A DNA stretch of 34,958 nt, taken from the IMG/VR virus record IMGVR_UViG_3300048924_000628, positions 1 to 34,958 of that record. One strand, written 5' to 3'. Origin of the DNA: a virus. Made by a program: the position numbers and the translations under genes. Positions 23,104-30,386 of this stretch are shown here, one piece after another (positions within the stretch are counted from its first letter, which is position 1; the number at the start of each line of letters is the position of its first letter). Below the pieces are notes generated by a model. The model made no database searches and had not been told where the DNA came from. It was given only the letters and a program-made list of their open reading frames with translations.

Positions 23104-23793
23104 ATGAAACACTTTAATCCCGATCAAATACTCCGATGGTTTGGACCAGCAGTGGTGATGGCAATAGGCTTGGCCGTTATATTCGACATGCCCATTTCTC
23201 GAAGCATGGTCTGCGAACCTGAGAAGAATTGCCTGATTGCCTGGGTCGGCGCCCTTAGCGGATGGGCTGCGTTGGCTGGCGCTCTTTTTACAGTTGTTGT
23301 GATGAGAGAGCAGCTTGCCGAACAAAAGCGCCAAACTGATTACATCACCGGGGATCTCGACCCGGAATACTTTTTCGACTCGTCGATGCGGGAAGACGAT
23401 GGAGTTTATTTTTCGGAGGCCAAGATTTCGGTAATAAATCGAAATCGACGTACTCTGGTACTTCAACGTTTCGAGGCATCTTTGCCAGAGGGCTTCTCGA
23501 TTGGCGTACGAACCACAAAAGTGGATGACCACGAATTTGAATGGCCAATTTCTCAAAATTGGCCATCTCCGTTCATACACAGCGTCATTCCCGGTAAGGA
23601 GGATGGTGCCAGGGCCAGTCGATGCGTAATCGTTTGCCACGTGTTCCGTGGAAGGGAGTTGGTCACTTTGTCCCGTGAAACTGAAAATTGGAGCGAACAA
23701 CCTGTGACAATTAAAGTATTTGGTTTCTTCAAGGGAGCCGTCGATACTCCGTTTGATCTTATCGTCAACGGCACGGTCACTGCTTCGCACTGA
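23104..23793 (+). CDS. Two-helix membrane protein, moron candidate
   Basis: A 229-residue protein on the strand opposite to the early operon. Two membrane helices stand at residues about 12-30 (WFGPAVVMAIGLAVIFDM) and 44-66 (IAWVGALSGWAALAGALFTVVVM), followed by a short charged helix (REQLAEQKRQTDYI) and a soluble C-terminal domain of about 140 residues. Its base use is visibly richer in A and T than its neighbours, and it sits in the semi-essential early region where Mu-type phages often carry host-benefit or exclusion genes. Membrane location, orientation and composition suggest a moron such as a superinfection-exclusion factor. The family is not recognised. Confidence 0.78.
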   Translation: MKHFNPDQILRWFGPAVVMAIGLAVIFDMPISRSMVCEPEKNCLIAWVGALSGWAALAGALFTVVVMREQLAEQKRQTDYITGDLDPEYFFDSSMREDDGVYFSEAKISVINRNRRTLVLQRFEASLPEGFSIGVRTTKVDDHEFEWPISQNWPSPFIHSVIPGKEDGARASRCVIVCHVFRGRELVTLSRETENWSEQPVTIKVFGFFKGAVDTPFDLIVNGTVTASH

Positions 23794-23804
23794 AACGCCG
23801 TTGA

Positions 23805-24140
23805 TCATGGCTTGCCCCTCCCGAGGACTTGATCAACCGTGCCCGCCTGGGCGACGGCGGTGGCGATATCGAGCACGAGCCGATCGACAGAGATGTCGCG
23901 CTGCCGAGCTGCCGGGCGCAGCAGCATGCGGACATCAATCGGAATGACGAGGCCTACAGATACGCCGGGTTTCGAGGGAATTTTGCCCGGACGGGCGTAC
24001 CCGAGATCCGTGACGTTTTTGAGCGAGATGCCGATCATCTCAGCGATCTCGGCATCCCTGTGGCCCTTGGCGCGAAGCCCGGCAACGGCTTCGGTGCGGG
24101 AAGCGTAGCCAAGCGTTGGTTTTGGTTTGCCGGTCCTCAT
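23805..24140 (-). CDS. Small HTH-like DNA-binding protein
   Basis: A 111-residue protein with a likely helix-turn-helix near residues 14-48 (SRTEAVAGLRAKGHRDAEIAEMIGISLKNVTDL), basic N-terminus, and a second part (GLVIPIDVRMLLRPAARQRDISVDRLVLDIATAVAQAGTVDQVLGRG) resembling ribbon-helix-helix or accessory regions. It probably binds DNA as an early regulator. Coupled by a 4-base overlap to the gene before it; its stop lies 11 bases from the convergent moron stop. The family is not known to me. Confidence 0.68.
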   Translation of the reverse strand: MRTGKPKPTLGYASRTEAVAGLRAKGHRDAEIAEMIGISLKNVTDLGYARPGKIPSKPGVSVGLVIPIDVRMLLRPAARQRDISVDRLVLDIATAVAQAGTVDQVLGRGKP

Positions 24141-24352
24141 GAAGCCCTCCGTCCATGCGCAGGGCTGTAGTCCAGCTCTTCCGGATGACTGGTGACCATG
24201 TGGGCATCACCGGCATACTGGACATTGACGAACAGCTGGTTCGCATCGGTCTCGGGCCGCACTCGGCCGTAGCGACCGGTGTAACGGTTCTGGACCAGCT
24301 CATTGACCGGCACATCGATGCCGTAGCGATCGCGGATGAACTCGTAGCTCAT
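24137..24352 (-). CDS. Small hypothetical early protein
   Basis: A 71-residue protein, MSYEFIRDRYGIDVPVNELVQNRYTGRYGRVRPETDANQLFVNVQYAGDAHMVTSHPEELDYSP. It looks like a small beta-barrel domain (YGRVRPE...QLFVNVQYAG...TSHPEELDY), a type often seen in phage early regions. The ATG overlaps the next gene's neighbour by 4 bases at both ends, so it belongs to the coupled early block. Function is unknown. Confidence 0.7.
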   Translation of the reverse strand: MSYEFIRDRYGIDVPVNELVQNRYTGRYGRVRPETDANQLFVNVQYAGDAHMVTSHPEELDYSPAHGRRAS

Positions 24353-24540
24353 GACACCCTCCGGATAATCGCATCGGCAAGACGGGTGAGGTTGACTTCA
24401 GACGCCGTGATGGCGCCTGTTTCGCTTGAGTGCTCGATGCGAGCATAGTGGACGGTCTCGGCCTCAATGACCTCGTGGCCTTCGGCCTGGAACTCGACCA
24501 CGAGCATTTCAATCAGATCTTCTAGGGTGAGCTCTCGCAT
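24349..24540 (-). CDS. Small hypothetical early protein
   Basis: A 63-residue acidic protein from MRELTLEDLIEMLVVEFQAEGHEVIEAETVHYARIEHSSETGAITASEVNLTRLADAIIRR. The frame is open further upstream, but there it lies inside the DUF3164 gene; ATG at 24540 is 7 bases past that gene's stop and has GGGCG-like purines upstream. Helical throughout. Coupled by a 4-base overlap to the next gene. Family not recognised. Confidence 0.65.
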   Translation of the reverse strand: MRELTLEDLIEMLVVEFQAEGHEVIEAETVHYARIEHSSETGAITASEVNLTRLADAIIRRVS

Positions 24541-24547
24541 TTCGCCC

Positions 24548-25207
24548 TCACGCCTTGGCCAGATCGATCGTGATGGCAGTCCAGCCATCCTTCTGATCGC
24601 GGCGGGTGTAGAAGCGCAGGTATTCCTTCGAGCCGGTGATCTTGATGGCATCGCGGATTGCGTCCATTGCGCGCTGCCAGCGCTCGTCCTGGATCTCCAG
24701 CTTAAGCAGCATGAAGATGTCGGCGCGGTTCACCTGGCCCTCTTTTTCCGTGTTGAAGGCCTTGGTCACAATCGACTGAATTTCCGGCCGGCTGTCGGCC
24801 GACCATTCGACCAGGCACTCGTCGATCAGCTGTTTGGCGATCTGCAGCTCAGGTCCGAACGTGAACTGATCCTGCACCTTGACCTCGATTTTCATCAGAC
24901 CGTCGTATGTCGTGTAGGTGCGGTTGCCCTTAGCGCCGCCGACCTTGGCACCGTACTTCTCGGCCAGGAGAGCATCGAACTCGGCGAGATCGGCGAAGGA
25001 ATGATCGCGGAAGCGAGCAATCTGATCGCTAAGATCGATGGCGAACTTCATGCATCCGCGCACCGTCTGATCTTCGAGCTTGTTCTGCGGCTTGACCGCA
25101 TCGATCGGATCGAAGCCGCCTTTGCCATTGGTCATGAACTGGCGACCACCAAGGATGATGATGCCTTCGCCTGCGTGTGCGGGGTTGCTTGCTACTGCGG
25201 TGTCCAT
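24548..25207 (-). CDS. DUF3164 protein
   Basis: A 219-residue DUF3164 protein. Landmarks are GRQFMTNGKGGFDPIDAVKPQNKLEDQTV near the N-terminus, RFRDHSFADLAEFDALLAEKYGAKVGGAKGNRTYTTYDGLMKIEVKVQDQFTFGPELQIAKQLIDECL in the middle, and KEYLRFYTRRDQKDGWTAITIDLAKA at the end, a signature common in Mu-like phages next to MuB. Its role is not established; it is always in the early block and may relate to transposition or host-replication takeover. ATG at 25207 fits after the previous stop. Confidence 0.88.
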   Translation of the reverse strand: MDTAVASNPAHAGEGIIILGGRQFMTNGKGGFDPIDAVKPQNKLEDQTVRGCMKFAIDLSDQIARFRDHSFADLAEFDALLAEKYGAKVGGAKGNRTYTTYDGLMKIEVKVQDQFTFGPELQIAKQLIDECLVEWSADSRPEIQSIVTKAFNTEKEGQVNRADIFMLLKLEIQDERWQRAMDAIRDAIKITGSKEYLRFYTRRDQKDGWTAITIDLAKA

Positions 25208-25253
25208 TTTCGAATGTCCTTTGAAACTGATTTGAAGAGGGTTTGGAGGCCGC

Positions 25254-25571
25254 TTAAGCGAGGCCTTCAGGATGGCGCGGACCCGGAAACGGGATGATCT
25301 TCGGGTCATTGCGGAATGCGCTCAGCACCACGACGGCTGAAGCACCGAACGGCACGTTGTGAGCGGCGATCGTGCGCTGTGTCCGGGCGGCGCTGTTCAC
25401 CTCGAATTCGAGGTTCAGCGCCATGGCGATTGATGCATCGAGATCCGCGACCAGGGCCGCGACCTGCTCGCCATCGAGGACGACGCCGCCGTGCACGAAC
25501 TGGATCAGCTTGTTGCGGGTCTTGCGCAGATTTTCCGAGCAATGGTCGAGCTTGTAAGCAGAATTGGTCAT
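25254..25571 (-). CDS. Hypothetical early protein
   Basis: A 105-residue protein from MTNSAYKLDHCSENLRKTRNKLIQFVHGGVVLDGEQVAALVADLDASIAMALNLEFEVNSAARTQRT. It has a helical first part and a disordered-looking tail. The frame is open upstream, inside the next gene; ATG at 25571 overlaps that gene's stop by 4 bases, so I use it. No enzyme or binding motif is visible. It sits between the HTH-like and DUF3164 genes in the early operon. Confidence 0.65.
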   Translation of the reverse strand: MTNSAYKLDHCSENLRKTRNKLIQFVHGGVVLDGEQVAALVADLDASIAMALNLEFEVNSAARTQRTIAAHNVPFGASAVVVLSAFRNDPKIIPFPGPRHPEGLA

Positions 25572-25984
25572 GCGTCTTCTCCCGTTGTGATGGAGCCGGC
25601 GATCCGGCTGTAAGGGCAGGAATTGCGGCAGGCGCGAAACATCGCGACCCGATGCGACGAGGTTGCCGCGTAGGGTTTGCCCTGCCATTCGAGGCACACA
25701 TTGCGGGCGATATCGCCCAGCGCCGGGCATGGGACCGTCTCGGCCATCAGCGCCCCGCGTACAACCAGCTCGACGCGGCCGACATCGCCCTTGTAGTTGT
25801 TGGCGAGGATCGAGCTGACGACGGCCGGCGAATAGTCCAGGCGCTTGGCAACAGCGCTCTGGTTGGTCTTCTGGCAGGTCTCGGCCAGGATCAGCACCCA
25901 GTCAGGCATGGTTTCACCCCATGCGGTGGATGCCTTCTCGACTGGATCAGCCGCGAGCCGGCCGGTTTGAGGTCCCCGGATCAT
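25568..25984 (-). CDS. Putative HTH regulator with Cys-rich C-terminus
   Basis: A 138-residue protein. The middle carries a helix-turn-helix-like stretch (ETCQKTNQSAVAKRLDYSPAVVSSILANNYKGD, about 35-67), and the end has spaced cysteines (VPCPALGDIARNVCLEWQGKPYA ... MFRACRNSCPYSR), with the CPALG.I...VC and RACR.SCP patterns I associate with a small protein found in many Mu-like phages after MuB. The cysteines may bind metal. Start at 25984 overlaps the upstream stop (ATGA); the ATG of MPDWVLILA is an alternative. Its regulatory role is inferred. Confidence 0.68.
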   Translation of the reverse strand: MIRGPQTGRLAADPVEKASTAWGETMPDWVLILAETCQKTNQSAVAKRLDYSPAVVSSILANNYKGDVGRVELVVRGALMAETVPCPALGDIARNVCLEWQGKPYAATSSHRVAMFRACRNSCPYSRIAGSITTGEDA

Positions 25985-26595
25985 GAGCGATCCTCCTGGG
26001 CAAGCAGATCGCCGAGGACAGTCGAGCTGTTCGGATCGTACATAAAGGTGGAACGCATGCGGCGCGGTGCCTTCGGACCCGTGTTGCCGGTGCCGGTCAG
26101 CACGTACCAGCGCTCTTTCTGTGTCTTGCCCTCACGGGTGATCTTGACCACGCCAGCGCGGACAAGCAGGCCGACATACGAACTCGCTGCAGCATCGGTG
26201 ACGCGCACCTCATCGGTGCTGCCGTCGATGACTAGCTGGTCGATCGTGAAGCCAAGCCGCTCCCGACGCATGACGTTCCACATCTGCTGTTGCGAACGGC
26301 CCTGCAGGGACGGCCGACCATCGGCCGTGACCAATGGGTAGTCCCGCTGTGGCTTGACGATCCGGAAACGGTACGGCGGCTTTTCACCGGAACGTTCGAC
26401 ATAACCAGCGTCGAGCATCCGCTTCATGAAGCTGGTGACGGCACCGGCATGGCCGGGATCGCAAACGCCGCGCAGCTCGACGAGCGACATGGAGCCGCCG
26501 TCGCGTGACGCTTCGAGCAGCTTGCTCCAGAAGTAGTCGCTGCCAGAACGTACCGCCCGGACGCCTGCGACCTTGATGTTAATCATCGCAGTCAT
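25981..26595 (-). CDS. Winged-helix-like early protein
   Basis: A 204-residue protein with a start MTAMINIKVAGVRAVRSGSDYFWSKLLEASRDGGSMSLVELRGVCDPGHAGAVTSFMKRMLDAGYVERSG, which looks like a winged helix (a two-copy arrangement is possible: a second similar stretch runs TIDQLVIDGSTDEVRVTDAAASSYVGLLVRAGVVKITREG). It follows MuB directly (TGATGA overlap), as does a similar unknown gene in several Mu-like phages. ATG at 26586 is an alternative start. It may be a DNA-binding helper of transposition; this is inferred. Confidence 0.68.
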   Translation of the reverse strand: MTAMINIKVAGVRAVRSGSDYFWSKLLEASRDGGSMSLVELRGVCDPGHAGAVTSFMKRMLDAGYVERSGEKPPYRFRIVKPQRDYPLVTADGRPSLQGRSQQQMWNVMRRERLGFTIDQLVIDGSTDEVRVTDAAASSYVGLLVRAGVVKITREGKTQKERWYVLTGTGNTGPKAPRRMRSTFMYDPNSSTVLGDLLAQEDRS

Positions 26596-27344
26596 CAGTG
26601 GCCCCTCCGAGGTGCCTTGCCGGTGAAGATCTGCTGGCCCATGTAGTCGGCCAAAGTGATCTCGGTTTTGGCTTCGCGAAGGCAGAACTGAGCGACCTCG
26701 GCAAGGGCCGTGACAATCCGCGAGGCAACACCCTTCGTCTTCGTGACGATTTCGGCGAGCAGATCATCGCTGATTTTAAGGTGGCGCTGGTAGATCCGAG
26801 CAAGTGCGCGGGCATCGTCGAGATCGGCAGGGTTGGCCATTCCCCAGGCAGCAACACGGTTCTGGCAGCGCTCGTAGTTTTCGAGCTTCTGCGGCAGCTT
26901 TTCCTCGCCGACAAGAAGGATCGGAATGCGCGCGCCCTTGTAGATGTCGCGGACCAGCTCGATCATGCCCTTGTCGACGAGCTTGTCGGCTTCATCGATG
27001 ATCATCAGTCGGTTCGGATCGTCCTGCAGGGTGCGAAGGATCTGCATCATCATGTCGGCGATCGTGCCACGCGGCTTATCGATGCCAAGCTCGGACAAAA
27101 GAGCCGTGCAGAACGTCTTCTTCGTCCAGAAATCGAAAACTTCGAGATAGATCGCGTTCGTCTTGTTCTGGACGTATGTGCTGGCCTTCGACTTGCCGTA
27201 GCCGGAAAAGCCGTAGAACAGGCCAAGACCATCAACGCCGACCGGCCGGTCGATCAACTTCTGTGCCGTCTCCATCGCCAGCGCTACGTTCTTCAGGGGC
27301 GCTACGGTACCGAAACCGATCGGAGGATTGACATTCTGGTTCAT
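26595..27344 (-). CDS. B: MuB-like transposition ATPase / target-DNA activator
   Basis: A 249-residue AAA+ ATPase. Walker A GFSGYGKS is at residues 45-52 and Walker B MIIDEAD at 114-120. The VGEEKLPQKL sensor-type stretch follows, and the C-terminus (about 165-230, LKISDDLLAEIVTKTKGVASRIVTALAEVAQFCLREAKTEITLADYM) is the typical AAA lid. MuB-type proteins bind target DNA, stimulate MuA and give target immunity. It is shorter than Mu B (312) because the N-terminal HTH domain is missing. It follows MuA after a 72-base gap that holds a hairpin. Confidence 0.9.
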   Translation of the reverse strand: MNQNVNPPIGFGTVAPLKNVALAMETAQKLIDRPVGVDGLGLFYGFSGYGKSKASTYVQNKTNAIYLEVFDFWTKKTFCTALLSELGIDKPRGTIADMMMQILRTLQDDPNRLMIIDEADKLVDKGMIELVRDIYKGARIPILLVGEEKLPQKLENYERCQNRVAAWGMANPADLDDARALARIYQRHLKISDDLLAEIVTKTKGVASRIVTALAEVAQFCLREAKTEITLADYMGQQIFTGKAPRRGH

Positions 27345-27379
27345 CTGATTACTTCCTTATGTGTCTTGAGCAGCATGCA

Positions 27380-27410
27380 GGCTCACCGGGGTGCAAGCCG
27401 GTGGGCCTTT
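27380..27410 (+). terminator. Intrinsic terminator-like hairpin facing + between MuA and MuB
   Basis: GGCTCACCGG and CCGGTGGGCC pair with one mismatch around an 8-base loop, and the + strand continues TTTCTCGTTT. As a terminator it faces against the early operon, so it would stop antisense transcription between the two transposition genes. On the minus strand no T-run follows, so early transcription should pass. Confidence 0.55.
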
Positions 27411-27416
27411 CTCGTT

Positions 27417-29597
27417 TCAGGTACGCAGTCCCGGCGCCTGATCGCCGAAGTCATCCCAAAGCGCCTTCTGCGCCTTGAATTCTGCACTGGTCTCGAAGTG
27501 ACCGGCCCAGTGAGCCTCCTCCATCGAGACTTCCTCGCCAGCCTCGGCGCGGGTTTTGAAATCCAGCCACCGGCGAAATTTCTGTTCGGCCGTGGCAGCG
27601 GTGCGGATTGGTGTCACGTTGCCGCCCGGTGCCTGGGGAGCGAGGTCGGCAAGGATCTGCGCGTGCAGCTCGGTTAGCTCGCGTGGCATTTCGGCCGCCG
27701 CTGGCTGGCGCGTGACATCGAGCGCGGCAAGGATCTGTGGCGTTTCGTGCGCGATCTCTTCGGGCTTGCGCAGAGGAACGACGTTCGGAATGTCGCGGGC
27801 AGCGATTTCGAGTGACTTGTCGATTAGCGCCGGGCCGGAAACGATCTTCTTGATCTGGCGCTTGATCGGGTCGACGCGCTCTTTAAGAAGCTGTTGGTTG
27901 AGTTCCTTACGGGCCCGTTCGAAGGTCTGCGGATGGATGCCTGCCAGCTCCGGGCAAATAGCTTCGCCAAGGTACTGCGACTGATCCGGAGTAAAGACAT
28001 GCACCTTGCCCGCGTCGTTGGGATCTTGCCGCACGAACACGTCCGCACCTGCATCCAGTGCCCCCGACCGGTAATAGTTGTGGTCGTGACGAATGCCGAA
28101 CTTGGTAATGGTGCGGATGCCGTTCTTGCCGACAACCGGCATCAGCAGCACATCGAGGGCGCGCTCCTGTACCATGCGGATCGAGGTGACCGATGCCATT
28201 GCGACTGCAAATGGTGTCCGCTTTCCGAGGCCTTCGTGCTCTTCGTGCTGATACTTATCCAGGCACCAACGGTCGGAACGCTCTTGGAACTGGGCAGCGG
28301 TGTACTGCACGCTGAATGCATCGGCCGTGTCCTGGCCGAGCCGATCGGCGAAACTCTTGCGATCCTCGATCGCCTTGCGTTCTGTTACGTTGTGGCCGAC
28401 GTAGCCCGGCAGCAGGGTGACGAAGCCATGCTGCCACGTCTTGATGGCGCGCTCGACATGGCCTTTCTGCGCTGGGCTGTAGGCCTCAGATACGTCCGGC
28501 TCGATGTTGAGATTGGTGAACAGGCGCTTAGTTTCACCGGCAGTGAAATCCGAGCCGTTATCCGTCTTGATGATCTTCGGTACGCCCCAGGCGAGGATCG
28601 CCTTGCGAAGCAGCAGACCGACTGCCGAGGCGCGCGGCGTCTTCGACATGTACGTGATGAAGCGGCGGGTGGCGATGTCGACGCACACATACACCGAATG
28701 ACGGCCGTCGGTGCAAAGCGCGTCCACCGGTGAAGCATCGATCTGCCACATCTGGTTCGGTGCGGTAATATCCGACAGCATGCCACGGCCAGAGGGCTGC
28801 ATGTGCGAACGGAACTTGTCCGGGTTGGTGAGCTTCAGTAGCTCGACCTTTTTCTCTTCTTTGATGCGTGCAATGTACGCCTGGAACGTGCGCTCGGACG
28901 GTACCGGAACCTGCTTTTCACCGGTCTTTGAATGCACCATAAGCAGATCGCCGAAGTCAAAACGGACCATGTCGCGAACGTCGTCGGCCGACAACTGCGG
29001 CGCATGGGCGATGTAGCCGACGATGGCGAGGGCAACCTGACCACCATTGGCATTGTCGAGCACGCCGGTGCCTGCGCGGGCTTTGCTGCGGTCGACTGCG
29101 AAAGCCTCAGTCTTCCCGGCCTTTTTGACGCTCAACCAGCGCCACAGGGTGCGCCGGCCTACGGACGGAATGATCTCTTTAACCCAAGGCTCGACGCTGA
29201 TTGCGCCCATCTGGTACTTGTCGCAGAAGACCTGAATATGCGCCTGGCGCTTGAGATTGCGCAGACCGCGAGAGAACGTCTCGAATGCAGCGAGAACAGC
29301 GAGCCGTGCATCACGCTCTTTGCCGGCCGCGCCGGAAACGACCGGTCCGTCTTCGCTGACGGAAGGAATTGTCTCGCCAACCGACATATGCCGCTGGACG
29401 TAGGCGACCTGCGCGAGTGTCGGAAGGATGCGGTAGTGGTATTCGAACCCGCCGCCACGCCCGACGCGCTTGCGGGCATAGGTAGGGTGCGAGTTCCAAG
29501 CATTTCGATCAGCAAAACGGATCGTCGCGCTTTCAGTGCTCGGCATGTCTGGCAGAGAATTTGACGCGATGTCGCGGGCCGTCATCCACTCTTTCAT
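27417..29597 (-). CDS. A: MuA-like DDE transposase
   Basis: A 726-residue protein beginning MKEWMTARDIASNSLPDMPST, the end-binding helix-turn-helix region of Mu-type transposases (residues about 1-60). Helical DNA-binding segments follow (about 100-250). The catalytic core shows D287 in WQIDASP, D346 in KTDNGSDF and E382 in HVERAIK, the DDE triad with a D-35-E spacing. The C-terminal part (about 500-720) includes KEL-type helices for MuB contact. It cuts and joins the phage ends. The frame is open upstream, but 29597 overlaps the small membrane gene by 4 bases and is the natural start. Confidence 0.94.
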   Translation of the reverse strand: MKEWMTARDIASNSLPDMPSTESATIRFADRNAWNSHPTYARKRVGRGGGFEYHYRILPTLAQVAYVQRHMSVGETIPSVSEDGPVVSGAAGKERDARLAVLAAFETFSRGLRNLKRQAHIQVFCDKYQMGAISVEPWVKEIIPSVGRRTLWRWLSVKKAGKTEAFAVDRSKARAGTGVLDNANGGQVALAIVGYIAHAPQLSADDVRDMVRFDFGDLLMVHSKTGEKQVPVPSERTFQAYIARIKEEKKVELLKLTNPDKFRSHMQPSGRGMLSDITAPNQMWQIDASPVDALCTDGRHSVYVCVDIATRRFITYMSKTPRASAVGLLLRKAILAWGVPKIIKTDNGSDFTAGETKRLFTNLNIEPDVSEAYSPAQKGHVERAIKTWQHGFVTLLPGYVGHNVTERKAIEDRKSFADRLGQDTADAFSVQYTAAQFQERSDRWCLDKYQHEEHEGLGKRTPFAVAMASVTSIRMVQERALDVLLMPVVGKNGIRTITKFGIRHDHNYYRSGALDAGADVFVRQDPNDAGKVHVFTPDQSQYLGEAICPELAGIHPQTFERARKELNQQLLKERVDPIKRQIKKIVSGPALIDKSLEIAARDIPNVVPLRKPEEIAHETPQILAALDVTRQPAAAEMPRELTELHAQILADLAPQAPGGNVTPIRTAATAEQKFRRWLDFKTRAEAGEEVSMEEAHWAGHFETSAEFKAQKALWDDFGDQAPGLRT

Positions 29598-29818
29598 GCC
29601 AGCAACCCCGCCGATACGATCAGAGTGATTGTGACGAGCGTAATGGCGGTGAGCACATATGCGGCGCTCGCGCGGACAATCGAGAAGCTCGACGATGCAT
29701 AGATGACAGCCGTAGCAACGGTTGCCGTGCTCCAGCTCAGAATAAGCAGCATAAGGATTTCGTCTGCCGAAAGTCCGGCAGCCCATCCACGGGCAACGTC
29801 GACGAGGTAAGTCAGCAT
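29594..29818 (-). CDS. Small two-helix membrane protein upstream of MuA
   Basis: A 74-residue protein from MLTYLVDVARGWAAGLSADEILMLLILSWSTATVATAVIYASS, with a second hydrophobic stretch AAYVLTAITLVTITLIVSAGLLA at the end. Two helices are likely. Its ATG overlaps the stop of the 38-residue gene (TGATG) and its stop overlaps the MuA start, so all are translated in a chain. The frame is open upstream, which reads through other genes. Function unknown; a membrane protein inside the transposition operon is unusual. Confidence 0.7.
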   Translation of the reverse strand: MLTYLVDVARGWAAGLSADEILMLLILSWSTATVATAVIYASSSFSIVRASAAYVLTAITLVTITLIVSAGLLA

Positions 29819-29934
29819 CACTGAACCCTCGACAGCAGCACGAGATAAGAGGCGATTTCCGCCCACATCCAGAACGTTGTCAGGAACGACAACATCGCGG
29901 CGAATGCACATGCGTCCTTGATAAACTGGTTCAT
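29818..29934 (-). CDS. Tiny membrane protein (38 residues)
   Basis: A 38-residue reading frame, MNQFIKDACAFAAMLSFLTTFWMWAEIASYLVLLSRVQ, mostly one hydrophobic helix with a short charged start. The ATG overlaps the stop of the previous gene (ATGA at 29931..29934), and its TGA overlaps the next ATG (TGATG), so it fits perfectly in a translationally coupled series. These overlaps, more than the sequence, make it a likely gene. Function unknown. Confidence 0.6.
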   Translation of the reverse strand: MNQFIKDACAFAAMLSFLTTFWMWAEIASYLVLLSRVQ

Positions 29935-30386
29935 CGGTTAGCCTTCCATTGGGCATCGGCATTCTGAATTTCACGGTCCAGGGCCTCGCGAAGTTCGCGG
30001 GCGCGCTCACGCTTCAAAAGCGCTTCAAATTTCTTGGGAACGACAATCAACCCGGCCTCTTCCAGGAGGACATTGAGAGCGCGGGCGTCACCGGTGATCT
30101 CGACAAGTGCAGCCAAGCGAAGCGCGGAGATTTGATGGTTCTCCTTCGCTTGGCTTGCATAGGCGTCGAGTGTCGTGCGTGAGATCTCTGTTTTGGTGAT
30201 CTCGGACATCTGCGCGGCAATCTCGTCGCGCGAGAGGTCGCATTCTTCCATGCAAAGCGCGATCGCCCTCTTCAGCTTGCCTGCGAGCGACCATGCCTTG
30301 ACCTGGTCGGCCGCAAAACGATCGACGACAGGCTCTGGCTGGTAGTCCTTGAACAGGTCAATCGTGAGGGTGTCGCGCTTGCGCAT
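29931..30386 (-). CDS. Putative DNA-binding partner of the ParB-like protein
   Basis: A 151-residue protein, MRKRDTLTIDLFKDYQPEPVVDRFAADQVKAWSLAGKLKRAIALCMEECDLSRDEIAAQMSEITKTEISRTTLDAYASQAKENHQISALRLAALVEITGD. The CDLSRDEIAAQMSEITKTEISRTTLDAYAS stretch (about 49-78) reads like a helix-turn-helix, and a long helix closes it (FEALLKRERARELREALDREIQ). It is coupled to the ParB-like gene (TGATG) and to the tiny membrane gene. Such a gene pair is seen, as I recall, in other alphaproteobacterial Mu-like phages. Role uncertain. Confidence 0.7.
   Translation of the reverse strand: MRKRDTLTIDLFKDYQPEPVVDRFAADQVKAWSLAGKLKRAIALCMEECDLSRDEIAAQMSEITKTEISRTTLDAYASQAKENHQISALRLAALVEITGDARALNVLLEEAGLIVVPKKFEALLKRERARELREALDREIQNADAQWKANR

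Noticed and set aside
25316-26341. + strand open frame (341 codons)
   Set aside because: Antisense across three coupled early genes and Arg/Ala-rich without recognisable domains.
26598-27677. + strand open frame (359 codons)
   Set aside because: Antisense to MuB and the end of MuA, both with clear catalytic motifs.
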